Shown here: in pieces, positions 25,393 to 33,539 of the stretch
Layout: each line of letters begins with the position of its first letter
How positions within the stretch are numbered: the stretch's first letter is position 1
Source: Pelomonas sp937871895
Lineage (GTDB): Bacteria > Pseudomonadota > Gammaproteobacteria > Burkholderiales > Burkholderiaceae_C
Length of the DNA stretch: 64,000 nucleotides
Assembly: GCF_046348265.1 (NCBI RefSeq)
Contig: NZ_JAXMEO010000014.1
Strand: one strand, 5' to 3'
Program-made: the position numbers and the translations under genes
The notes under the pieces: generated by a model
Told to the model about the DNA's origin: nothing
Seen by the model: only the letters and a program-made list of their open reading frames with translations
The model's database searches: none

Positions 25393-26319
25393 ATGACTTC
25401 TCCCATCGTGATCGCCACCCGCGAAAGCCGGCTGGCGCTTTGGCAGGCCGAGCACGTGAAGGCCCGCTTGCAGACCGAATTGGGCCTGCCCGCCCGCCTG
25501 CTGGGCATGACGACGCGGGGCGACCAGATCCTCGATCAGTCGCTGTCCAAGATTGGCGGCAAGGGCCTGTTCGTCAAGGAGCTGGAGGTGGCGCTCAGCG
25601 AGGGCCGGGCCGACCTGGCCGTGCACTCGCTCAAAGACGTGCCCATGGAGCTGCCCGAGGGTTTTGTGCTGGCCGCTGTGCTGGTGCGCGAGGACCCGCG
25701 TGACGCCTTCGTCGCCAACCACTACGCCAGCCTGGCCGAGCTGCCTCCAGGAGCCTGCGTGGGCAGCTCCAGCTTGCGCCGCGTGACCCAACTGCTGGCG
25801 CTGCGCCCTGATTTGCGCGTCGAGCCCCTGCGTGGCAACCTCGACACCCGGCTGCGCAAGCTCGATGAAGGCGGCTACGACGCCATCGTGCTGGCCTCCG
25901 CCGGCCTCAAGCGGCTGGGTCTGGGCGCCCGCATCCGGGCCTGGTTCGAGGTGGACCAGATGATCCCCTGCGCCGGCCAGGGTGCGCTGGGCCTGGAGCT
26001 GCGCGCCGATGCCCCGCAACTGGCCGAGGCCGTGGCGCGGCTGTCCCACGGTTTGACTTGGCAGGCGTGCGAGGCGGAACGTGCGGTGTCGCGGGCCCTG
26101 GGTGGCAGTTGCAGCCTGCCGCTGGCTGCCCATGCCGTGCCGGCGGACGGCGGCCTGCGGCTGACAGCAGCGCTCGGCCACCCCACGCAGCCGACGCTGC
26201 CGCTGCTCAAGGTGGCGCTGGCGGCGCCCGTGGCGTCCTTGTCCGACGCGCGTGCACTCGGTCAGGCGGCGGCCGATCAGCTGCGCGCTGCCGGTGCCGA
26301 GCGCTACCTGGCCGGATGA
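25393..26319 (+). CDS. hemC: Hydroxymethylbilane synthase (porphobilinogen deaminase)
   Basis: A 308-residue enzyme joining four porphobilinogens into hydroxymethylbilane. Visible motifs are IATRESRLALWQAEHVK, GDQILDQSLSKIGGKGLFVKE, DLAVHSLKDVPMELPEGF, RREDPRDAF-like VREDPRDAF and the arginine-rich SSSLRRVTQLLALRPDL and LRGNLDTRLRKLD. The cysteine that holds the dipyrromethane cofactor is in GGSCSLPLAAHA. ATG 25393 (MTSPIVIATRES) gives the family length. First gene of hemC-hemD-hemX-hemY, divergent from ppc. The 182-bp spacer contains an AT-rich stretch near 25240-25285 likely to hold promoters. Confidence 0.96.
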   Translation: MTSPIVIATRESRLALWQAEHVKARLQTELGLPARLLGMTTRGDQILDQSLSKIGGKGLFVKELEVALSEGRADLAVHSLKDVPMELPEGFVLAAVLVREDPRDAFVANHYASLAELPPGACVGSSSLRRVTQLLALRPDLRVEPLRGNLDTRLRKLDEGGYDAIVLASAGLKRLGLGARIRAWFEVDQMIPCAGQGALGLELRADAPQLAEAVARLSHGLTWQACEAERAVSRALGGSCSLPLAAHAVPADGGLRLTAALGHPTQPTLPLLKVALAAPVASLSDARALGQAAADQLRAAGAERYLAG

Positions 26320-26326
26320 CGGCCGG

Positions 26327-27088
26327 ATGAGGCGACTGTTGCTGACGCGGCCGCGCGCCCAGGCGGCCGACTGGGCCCAGCGTTTGGCCGCCCTGGGCGC
26401 AGAGGTCGAGAGCCTCCCGCTGATCGAGATCGAGGCCGCCACGCCCGCTGCGCGCGACGCCGCCTGGGCCAGGCTCCAGCACGGTGCGGCGCTGGCCGTG
26501 TTCGTCAGCCCCAATGCCGTGCGCCACACCTTTGCGGGGCGCGAACCCGGCGCCTGGCCGGCGGGGCTGCGCGCCGCCTGCGTGGGCCCCGGGACTGCCC
26601 AGGCCTTGCTGGATGCCGGGCTGGCCCCCGACCAGGTGCTGACGCCGGATGCCGACGCCGCGCACCTCGATTCCGAGCACCTCTGGCCGCAGCTTGCCAG
26701 CGAGGCCTGGGCGGGCCGGCGCGTTGTCTTCCTGCGTGGCGACGGCGGCCGTGAATGGCTGGCCGATCACCTGCGTGCCGCCGGCGCGCAGGTCGAGGCG
26801 CATGCGGTGTATCACCGCCGCAGCCCGGAGCTTTCCGCTGCGGAGCGCGAGCTGTTGGCACGCGTGCGCGCCGCGCCTGCGCAGTGGGCCTGGCTCTTCA
26901 CCAGTTCGGAGTCGCTGACGCACCTGCAAGGCCTGCTGCCGGCGGCCGAGCGCGGCACACACGCGGCGCTCGCCACCCATCCGCGCATCGCCGACGCCTG
27001 CCGCACCGCAGGGTTTTCGAATGTCGTGTTGACGCGACCCAGCGCCGAGTCCATCGTGCAGGCCCTGACACAATCTCCGCCACTGTGA
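26327..27088 (+). CDS. hemD: Uroporphyrinogen-III synthase
   Basis: A 253-residue protein with the low-conservation but recognisable HemD pattern: RRLLLTRPRAQAADWAQRL, ALAVFVSPNAVRHTF, AACVGPGTAQALLDAG, VVFLRGDGGREWLADHLR, AHAVYHRRSP, and WLFTSSESLTHL. It cyclises and inverts ring D of hydroxymethylbilane to give uroporphyrinogen III. It starts 7 bp after hemC. A duplicated GGCCGGATGA straddles the junction, so the first ATGA (26316) lies inside the hemC end and the second (26327) is the real start. The stop overlaps the hemX GTG as GTGA. Confidence 0.93.
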   Translation: MRRLLLTRPRAQAADWAQRLAALGAEVESLPLIEIEAATPAARDAAWARLQHGAALAVFVSPNAVRHTFAGREPGAWPAGLRAACVGPGTAQALLDAGLAPDQVLTPDADAAHLDSEHLWPQLASEAWAGRRVVFLRGDGGREWLADHLRAAGAQVEAHAVYHRRSPELSAAERELLARVRAAPAQWAWLFTSSESLTHLQGLLPAAERGTHAALATHPRIADACRTAGFSNVVLTRPSAESIVQALTQSPPL

Positions 27089-28248
27089 GCGAGCCCCTTC
27101 TGCCTTCGTCGTCATCGTCGACCGAATCCGCTGATGCACTGCCGGCGCCAGCACTGCCGCCCGCACCTGCTGCTGCGGCCTTGCCCGCGTGGGTGAGCTG
27201 GGGCGGTGGCGCCCTGGCGGTGCTGACCCTGGCCAGCCTGCTGCTGGCCTGGCAGAGCCTGTCGCGCCAGCAGTCGCTGGAGCGCGAGCTGGTGCAGCGC
27301 CAGGAGGCCAGCCAGGCGCAGGCTGCCGAGGCGCGCACCGTGGCCAAGCAGTCCGAAGCCCTTATGCGAGACACCGCCGCCAAGGTGGCCTTGCTGGACG
27401 CGCGGTTGGCCGAAGTGGCATTGCAGCGCGGGCAACTGGAAGAGCTGATCCAGTCGATGTCCCGCTCGCGCGACGAGAACGTCGTCGGCGACATCGAAGC
27501 CGCCATTCGCGTGGCCATGCAGCAGACCCAGATCACCGGCAGCGCCGAGCCCCTGGTGGCCACGCTCAAGCAGGCCGACGAGCGGCTGCAGCGCTACAAG
27601 CAGCCGCGCATGGAGGGCATCCGCCGTGCGCTGGCGCGCGACCTGGACCGCGTCAAGGCCGTCAGCGTGGTGGACGTGGCCACGCTCACCATCAAGCTCG
27701 ATGAGGTGGTGCGCATGGCCGAGGAACTGCCCCTGGTGGGTGTGGCCGAGGCGCACGCCGAACTGCGCCGTGACGACCCCGCCCGTGCCGCCAACCGTGA
27801 GCGCGAACGCAAGGCACGCCTGGAGCGTGAAGCCGCTGCGGCCGCTGCCGACGGCAAGCTGGCGCTCTGGTGGTGGCAGGCCACGCAGCAGCTGTCCGAC
27901 TGGGGCGGCCTGGTCTGGGGCGAGGCCCGCACGCTGCTGCGCGTCACCCGCGTCGAGCACCCCGAGGCGGCCCTGATGTCGCCCGACCAAAGCTTCTTCC
28001 TGCGCGAGAACTTCAAGCTGCGCCTGCTCAATGCTCGCCTCGCCTTGCTGAGCCGCCAGTTCGACACCGCGCAGGCCGACCTGCGCGACACGCAGGAGAC
28101 GCTGGCGCGGTATTTCGATGCGCGGTCCCGCAAGGTCACCAGCGTGGCCGAGCTGCTGCGCCAGGTGGCGGGCCAGGCGCGCGCCGTGTCTGTGCCGCGC
28201 CCCGACGACACGCTGGCCGCGCTCACCGCAGCGGCCGCCGGGCGCTGA
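27085..28248 (+). CDS. hemX: HemX-like membrane protein of the heme operon
   Basis: A 387-residue protein starting at GTG 27085, which overlaps the hemD stop. An N-terminal Ser/Pro/Ala tail is followed by one membrane helix (about 43-62, GALAVLTLASLLLAW) and a long coiled coil (about 65-125, rich in Gln/Glu/Ala heptads). The C-terminal region has VGDIEAAIRVAMQQTQITG, DQSFFLRENFKLRLLNARLALLSRQ and TLARYFD, typical of HemX. Despite the old annotation as uroporphyrinogen methyltransferase, no methyltransferase motifs are seen. It is thought to be an accessory membrane protein of heme synthesis with HemY. Confidence 0.9.
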   Translation: MSEPLLPSSSSSTESADALPAPALPPAPAAAALPAWVSWGGGALAVLTLASLLLAWQSLSRQQSLERELVQRQEASQAQAAEARTVAKQSEALMRDTAAKVALLDARLAEVALQRGQLEELIQSMSRSRDENVVGDIEAAIRVAMQQTQITGSAEPLVATLKQADERLQRYKQPRMEGIRRALARDLDRVKAVSVVDVATLTIKLDEVVRMAEELPLVGVAEAHAELRRDDPARAANRERERKARLEREAAAAAADGKLALWWWQATQQLSDWGGLVWGEARTLLRVTRVEHPEAALMSPDQSFFLRENFKLRLLNARLALLSRQFDTAQADLRDTQETLARYFDARSRKVTSVAELLRQVAGQARAVSVPRPDDTLAALTAAAAGR

Positions 28249-28263
28249 GGCAGGCAGGCGCCG

Positions 28264-29499
28264 ATGAAGCTCGTCGTCTGGCTGGTGCTGCTGTTCGCTG
28301 CCGCCGTCGTGGCGGCGCTCACCCTGGGTGCCAACGATGGCCTCGCCAGCTTTTACTGGGCCGGCTGGCGCATCGATCTCTCGCTCAATCTTTTCCTGCT
28401 GCTGCTGATTGCCGGCTGCTTTGCGCTCGTCACGGCCATCCAGGCCATCGAGTCCCTCACCACGCTGCCCAGGCGCGCCCGGCAGTGGCGGCTGGCCCAG
28501 CGTGAGCGCATGGCACAAGTGGCCCTGCGCGAGGCGCTGACCGAGTATTTCGGCGCGCGCTACAGCCGCGCCCAGAAAGCGGCGCAACGCGCACTCAACA
28601 TCCACGCGGCCGCCGAAGGGCTGCAGCAGGATCCAGCCTTTGAGTCGCTGGCCTACCTGCTGGCCGCCAGCAGCGCCCACCGCCTGCAGGACCGCCGCGT
28701 GCGCGACGAGGCCTGGCAGCGCGCCTTGGTCAGCAGCGGACGCGGCGTGACCGATGACGTTGCACGCCTCCTGGCCGCCGAGTGGGCCGTGGACGACCGC
28801 GATGCCAATCGCGCGCTGACCTTGCTGGCCGAACTCAGCCCCGGTGCCGCCCGCCGTACCCAGGCCCTGCGCCTGCGCCTGCAGGCCGCGCGTCTGGCGG
28901 GCCGGCCGCTGGATGCCCTGCATACCGCCCGTTTGCTCGCCAAACATCAGGCCTTTTCCAAGGTGGCCGCTCAAGGGCTGCTGCGCTCGCTCGCCTTCGA
29001 GGCGCTGGAGGCGGCGCGTGATGTTGACCAGCTCCGCGCGGCTTGGGCCTCGCTGGAGGCGGTGGATCGGCGTGACGCCTTCGTTGCCGCCCGCGCGGCC
29101 CAGTGCGCCGCTGAGTTGGGCGCGTTTGATGACAGCCGTGGGTGGCTCAAACCCTTCTTCGACGATCTCATCAGCCTGCCGCGCGATGCGCGCGAGACCC
29201 TGTCGCTCGCTTTGATCCCCGCCCTCGTGGGGGTCGGGCCTGACTGGGTTCAGCGCCTGGAGGCCGCCGCGCAGCGCCTGCCTCGCGATGGGCATCTGGC
29301 CTGCGCGCTGGGGCAGGCACTGTTCGAGCGTCAGCTCTGGGGCAAGTCGCGGCAAACGCTCGAGTCGGTGGTGGATGACACCGAGTTGCCCGCCGCTGCC
29401 CGCCGCCGTGCCTGGCTGGCCCTGGCCGCGATCGCCGAGCAAGAAGGCGACGACACACGCCGAGCCCGCTGCGTGGACGCGGCTGCGCGCCTGCGTTGA
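28264..29499 (+). CDS. hemY: HemY, membrane TPR protein of the heme operon
   Basis: A 411-residue protein with two membrane helices (about 3-22 and 40-62) in the order usual for proteobacterial HemY, the second followed by the LPRRARQWRLAQRERMAQ stretch. The first loop contains NDGLASFYWAGWRIDLSLN, a family hallmark. The remainder is an alpha-helical TPR-like solenoid in the periplasm (AVDDRDANRALTLLAEL, ALGQALFERQLWGKSRQTLE). Not related to the oxygen-dependent protoporphyrinogen oxidase also called HemY in Gram-positives. Last gene of the hem operon; tRNA-Arg follows under its own promoter. Confidence 0.93.
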   Translation: MKLVVWLVLLFAAAVVAALTLGANDGLASFYWAGWRIDLSLNLFLLLLIAGCFALVTAIQAIESLTTLPRRARQWRLAQRERMAQVALREALTEYFGARYSRAQKAAQRALNIHAAAEGLQQDPAFESLAYLLAASSAHRLQDRRVRDEAWQRALVSSGRGVTDDVARLLAAEWAVDDRDANRALTLLAELSPGAARRTQALRLRLQAARLAGRPLDALHTARLLAKHQAFSKVAAQGLLRSLAFEALEAARDVDQLRAAWASLEAVDRRDAFVAARAAQCAAELGAFDDSRGWLKPFFDDLISLPRDARETLSLALIPALVGVGPDWVQRLEAAAQRLPRDGHLACALGQALFERQLWGKSRQTLESVVDDTELPAAARRRAWLALAAIAEQEGDDTRRARCVDAAARLR

Positions 29500-29527
29500 A
29501 GGCTGCTGCGACGATTCACCGCGACTC

Positions 29528-29557
29528 TTGTTTGGGGTGTCAAAAACAGGCTATACT
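29528..29557 (+). promoter_or_regulatory. Sigma-70 promoter of tRNA-Arg
   Basis: TTGTTT (29528-29533) and TATACT (29552-29557) are separated by 18 bp. The -10 box lies 10 bp before the mature tRNA end, so the 5' leader would be only a few bases long. Confidence 0.72.
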
Positions 29558-29567
29558 GCGGAGCTTC

Positions 29568-29644
29568 GCGGCTGTAGCTCAGTTGGATAGAGTACTTGGC
29601 TACGAACCAAGGGGTCGTGGGTTCGAATCCTGCCAGCCGCGCCA
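29568..29644 (+). tRNA. tRNA-Arg (anticodon ACG)
   Basis: A complete cloverleaf: acceptor GCGGCTG / CAGCCGC, D arm TAGCTCAGTTGGATAGAGTA, anticodon stem CTTGG / CCAAG with loop CTACGAA (ACG at 29602-29604), T arm with GTTCGAATCC, discriminator G and encoded CCA. The ACG wobble base is normally edited to inosine to read CGU, CGC and CGA. Confidence 0.98.
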
Positions 29645-29658
29645 GAAAAAGAAGAGTG

Positions 29659-29693
29659 AACGGGTCAGACGTGTGAGCGTCTGACCCGTTTTC
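29659..29693 (+). terminator. Intrinsic terminator after tRNA-Arg
   Basis: A perfect 13-bp stem AACGGGTCAGACG / CGTCTGACCCGTT with a six-base loop is followed by TTTT. It ends the tRNA transcript 68 bp before polA, so polA needs a promoter of its own or read-through. Confidence 0.92.
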
Positions 29694-29760
29694 CGTTGGC
29701 GCTTTGGAATCGCAGTTTGGGGACGTGGCCAGTGGGGCTGCGCAGCGAGAATCGCCCGCC

Positions 29761-32523
29761 ATGAGCAAACCCATCCTGCTGCTGGTAGACGGCTCCAGCT
29801 TCCTCTACCGCGCTTTCCATGCCATGCCAGACCTGCGCGGGCCCGATGGCGCGCCCACCGGCGCCGTGCACGGCTTCGTGGCGATGATGACCAAGCTGCG
29901 CGACGACATCGGGGCCGAGCACGCGGCCTGCGTGTTCGATGCCAAGGGACCGACCTTCCGCGACGAATGGTTCCCCGAGTACAAGGCCCATCGCCCGCCC
30001 ATGCCGCCGGAGCTGCGGGCACAGACCGAGCCCATCCACGAGGTGGTGAAGCTGCTGGGCTGGCCCGTGCTGGAGGTGCCGGGCATCGAGGCGGACGACG
30101 CCATTGGCACGCTGGCGCGCCTGGGCGAGGCCAGCGGCCATGCCGTGGTCATCGCCACCGGCGACAAGGACCTGGCCCAGCTTGTGACGCCGGACGTCAC
30201 CCTGATCAACACCATGGCCAAGCCGCCCGAGCGGCTGGACGAGGCTGGGGTGGAGACCAAGTTCGGCGTGGCGCCCAATCGCATCATCGACTACCTGACC
30301 CTGATGGGCGACGCCGTGGACAACGTGCCCGGCGTCGAGAAGGTTGGCCCCAAGACCGCTGCCAAGTGGGTGCAGGAATATGGCTCGCTGGACGGCGTGA
30401 TTGCCGCCGCAGACGCCATCAAGGGCGTTGCCGGCGAGAACCTGCGCAAGGCGCTGGACTGGCTGCCGCAGGGGCGGCGGCTGGTCACCGTCAAGCTCGA
30501 CTGCGACCTCTCTGGCCACATGGATGGCTGGCCGGGCCTGGAGGCGCTGAAGCTGCGCGAGGTGGACAAGGGTGGCCTCATCGACTTCTACACGCGCAAC
30601 GGCTTCAAGACCTGGCTCAAGACGCTGACGACCGAGCCCCGGCTGGCGCCAACTGCGCCTGCCGTCACGGGCGACCTCTTTGCCGAGCCCGAGCCGCCCG
30701 CCGACGCTGCGCAGATTGAGCGCCATTACGACACGGTGCTGAGCTTTGAACAACTGGACGCCTGGCTGGTGCGGCTGCGCGCGGCGCCACTGGCGGCCTT
30801 CGATACCGAGACCGATTCGCTCGACCCCATGCGGGCGCGCATCGTCGGCATCTCCTTCGCCGACCGGCCGGGGCAGGCTGCCTACATCCCGCTGCGCCAC
30901 GAAGGCCCCGACGCGCCTGAGCAATTGCCGCTGGCTGAAGTGCTGGCCCGCCTCAAGCCCTGGCTGGAAGACGCGTCGGCACTCAAGATCGGCCAGAACC
31001 TCAAGTACGACCGCCATGTGCTGGCCAACCATGGCATCACGCTTGCGGGCGCCGCGCACGACACCATGCTGGAAAGCTATGTGCTCGAAGCGCACAAGAC
31101 GCACAGCCTCGAAGCCCTCGCCGAACGCCACCTGGGCCGCCAAGGCCTGAGCTACGAGGACCTCTGCGGCAAGGGCGCGCACCAGATCCCGTTTGCACAG
31201 GTGGACGTGGCCAAGGCCAGCACCTACTCGTGCGAAGACTCGGAGATGTGCCTGCACCTGCACGAGGTGCTGTGGCCGCGCATCGAGGCCGATGCGGGCC
31301 TGATGCGCGTCTATCGCGACATCGAGATCCCGACGGCAGAGATCCTGGCGCGCATCGAGCGGCAGGGCGTGCTGGTGGATGCGGCCAAGCTGCAGGCGCA
31401 GAGCCACGAGCTGGGCCAGCGCCTGCTGCAACTGGAGCAGGAGGCCTACGCCATCGCGGGCCAGCCCTTCAACCTCGGCTCACCCAAGCAGATCGGCGAG
31501 ATCCTCTTCACCAAGCTCGGCCTGCCCATCGTCAAGAAGACGGCCACCGGCGCCGCTTCGACCGACGAAGAGGTGCTGAGCGAACTGGCGCTGGAGTTCC
31601 CGCTGCCAGCCAAGATCCTGGAGGTGCGGGCGCTGTCCAAACTCAAGAGCACCTACACCGACAAGCTGCCGCTGCAGATCAACCCGGCCACCGGCCGCAT
31701 CCACACCAATTACGCGCAGGCGGTGGCGGTGACGGGCCGGCTCTCCAGCAACGAGCCCAATCTGCAGAACATCCCCATCCGCACGGCAGAAGGCCGCCGC
31801 GTGCGCGAGGCCTTCATCGCGCCGCCGGGGTGTGTGATCGTCTCGGCCGACTACTCGCAGATCGAGCTGCGCATCATGGCCCACATCAGCGAGGACCCCG
31901 GCCTGCTGCGCGCCTTCCAGGAGGGGCAGGACGTGCACCGCGCCACGGCCAGTGAGGTCTTCGGCACGCCGCTCGAAGAGGTGTCGAGCGAGCAGCGTCG
32001 CTACGCCAAGACCATCAACTTCGGCCTCATCTACGGCATGGGCGCCTTCGGCCTGGCGCAGTCGCTGGGCATCGAGCAAAAGGCCGCCAAGGACTACATC
32101 GACCGCTACTTCACCCGCTTTGCCGGCGTGAAGCGCTACATGGACGAAACCAAGCTGGAGGCCAAGGCCAAGGGCTATGTCGAGACCGTGTTCGGCCGGC
32201 GCCTCTGGTTGCCCGAGATCAACTCCGGCAACGGCCCGCGCCGCAGCGGCGCCGAACGCCAGGCCATCAATGCGCCCATGCAAGGCACGGCGGCCGACCT
32301 GATCAAGCTCGCCATGATTGCCGTGCAGCACGAGCTGGACGCGGCCGGCAAAGCGACCAAGATGGTCATGCAGGTGCATGACGAACTGGTCTTCGAGGTG
32401 CCCGAGGCCGAGCTGGACTGGGTCAAGGCCGAGGTGCCGCGCCTGATGGCGAGCGTCGCTGCCTTGAAGGTGCCGCTGCTGGCCGAGGTGGGGGTGGGGG
32501 CGAACTGGGACGAGGCGCACTGA
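29761..32523 (+). CDS. polA: DNA polymerase I
   Basis: A 920-residue family A polymerase for Okazaki-fragment maturation and repair. The 5' nuclease domain (about 1-290) has LLLVDGSSFLYRAFHA and GIEADDAIGTLA. The 3'-5' exonuclease domain appears active: AAFDTETDSL (Exo I), IGQNLKYDRHVL (Exo II) and TYSCEDSEMC (Exo III). The polymerase domain has motif A SADYSQIELRIMAH, the O helix RRYAKTINFGLIYGMGAFG and motif C VMQVHDELVFEVPE. ATG 29761 (MSKPILLLVDGS) was chosen over an upstream frame that crosses the tRNA terminator. It is followed after 2 bp by an oxidoreductase gene. Confidence 0.97.
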   Translation: MSKPILLLVDGSSFLYRAFHAMPDLRGPDGAPTGAVHGFVAMMTKLRDDIGAEHAACVFDAKGPTFRDEWFPEYKAHRPPMPPELRAQTEPIHEVVKLLGWPVLEVPGIEADDAIGTLARLGEASGHAVVIATGDKDLAQLVTPDVTLINTMAKPPERLDEAGVETKFGVAPNRIIDYLTLMGDAVDNVPGVEKVGPKTAAKWVQEYGSLDGVIAAADAIKGVAGENLRKALDWLPQGRRLVTVKLDCDLSGHMDGWPGLEALKLREVDKGGLIDFYTRNGFKTWLKTLTTEPRLAPTAPAVTGDLFAEPEPPADAAQIERHYDTVLSFEQLDAWLVRLRAAPLAAFDTETDSLDPMRARIVGISFADRPGQAAYIPLRHEGPDAPEQLPLAEVLARLKPWLEDASALKIGQNLKYDRHVLANHGITLAGAAHDTMLESYVLEAHKTHSLEALAERHLGRQGLSYEDLCGKGAHQIPFAQVDVAKASTYSCEDSEMCLHLHEVLWPRIEADAGLMRVYRDIEIPTAEILARIERQGVLVDAAKLQAQSHELGQRLLQLEQEAYAIAGQPFNLGSPKQIGEILFTKLGLPIVKKTATGAASTDEEVLSELALEFPLPAKILEVRALSKLKSTYTDKLPLQINPATGRIHTNYAQAVAVTGRLSSNEPNLQNIPIRTAEGRRVREAFIAPPGCVIVSADYSQIELRIMAHISEDPGLLRAFQEGQDVHRATASEVFGTPLEEVSSEQRRYAKTINFGLIYGMGAFGLAQSLGIEQKAAKDYIDRYFTRFAGVKRYMDETKLEAKAKGYVETVFGRRLWLPEINSGNGPRRSGAERQAINAPMQGTAADLIKLAMIAVQHELDAAGKATKMVMQVHDELVFEVPEAELDWVKAEVPRLMASVAALKVPLLAEVGVGANWDEAH

Positions 32524-32525
32524 AC

Positions 32526-33539
32526 ATGGAAGCGAACATCAAACCCGTGGTCTGGGGCGTGCTCAGCACGGCCAAGATCGGCACGTCCCGCGTGCTGCCT
32601 TCGATGCAGCCCAGCCCCTGGGTGGAGCTGCGCGCCATCGCCTCGCGCTCGCTGGCTTCAGCCCAGGAAGCGGCCAGCGAGCTGGGCATTCCGGTGGCCT
32701 ACGGCAGCTATGAGGACTTGATTGCAGACCCTGAAATCGAAGCCATCTACAACCCTTTGCCCAACCACCTGCACGTGCCGCTGACGCTGGCCGCCGCGCG
32801 GGCGGGCAAGCATGTGCTGTGCGAGAAGCCCTTGGCCATCTCGGCCGAAGAGGCCGCGCAACTGCGCGAGGTGGCTGACAAAGTGCTGATCGAAGAGGCC
32901 TTCATGGTGCGCCACCACCCGCAGTGGCAGACCGCGCGCGAGCTGATCCGCGCCGGGCGCATCGGGCCGCTGACCGCCGTGCAGGCCTTCTTCTCCTACT
33001 TCAACGTCGATGCGGCCGATGTGCGCAACCAGGCCGACATCGGCGGCGGTGCGCTGTACGACATCGGCTGCTACGCCATCCTGTCGGGCCGCTATCTGTT
33101 TGAGGCTGAGCCGCTGCGAGTGGTGGCCTTGGTGGACCGCGATCCGGCCTTCGGTACCGACCGGCGCACCAGCGCTCTCGTGGACTTTGGCGGTGGGCGG
33201 CACCTGACTTTCACGGTGTCGACCCAGAACTGCGGCTACCAGCGCGTCCAGGCCATCGGTTCACAAGGCCGGATCGAGATCCCCATCCCCTTCAACCCAC
33301 CACCCGGTGGCGCCACGCGCATCGCGCTGGACCCCGGTGGTGCGCTGGACGGCAGCCGCATCGAGTGGATCGACATCGCGCCGGCCGACCAGTACCGGCT
33401 GCAGGGCGAGGCCTTCTCGCGCCGCATCCGTGGCCAGGCGGCGGATGGCTACCCGCTCAGCGACGCCGAGGCGCAGATGCGTGTGATCGACGCGCTCTTC
33501 CGGTCCGAGCGCAGCGGCGGCTGGGAGCTCGTGGCCTGA
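32526..33539 (+). CDS. Gfo/Idh/MocA family NAD(P)-dependent oxidoreductase
   Basis: A 337-residue protein with the N-terminal Rossmann fold (VVWGVLSTAKIG, ASRSLASAQEAA), the family signature YNPLPNHLHVPLTLAAARAG leading to KHVLCEKPLAIS with the catalytic-region lysine, and a C-terminal alpha/beta domain (GGGALYDIGCYAIL, QGRIEIPIPFN). Members oxidise or reduce sugars and polyols with NAD(P); the closest relatives by motif are trans-1,2-dihydrobenzene-1,2-diol or xylose dehydrogenase-like, but the substrate is unknown. It starts 2 bp after polA, suggesting cotranscription without functional link. It ends flush against the convergent dehydrogenase. Confidence 0.9.
   Translation: MEANIKPVVWGVLSTAKIGTSRVLPSMQPSPWVELRAIASRSLASAQEAASELGIPVAYGSYEDLIADPEIEAIYNPLPNHLHVPLTLAAARAGKHVLCEKPLAISAEEAAQLREVADKVLIEEAFMVRHHPQWQTARELIRAGRIGPLTAVQAFFSYFNVDAADVRNQADIGGGALYDIGCYAILSGRYLFEAEPLRVVALVDRDPAFGTDRRTSALVDFGGGRHLTFTVSTQNCGYQRVQAIGSQGRIEIPIPFNPPPGGATRIALDPGGALDGSRIEWIDIAPADQYRLQGEAFSRRIRGQAADGYPLSDAEAQMRVIDALFRSERSGGWELVA

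Noticed and set aside
27112..29442. A 776-codon open frame antisense to hemX and hemY
   Set aside because: It is a third-position GC shadow. The sense frames are coupled members of the hem operon with recognised motifs.
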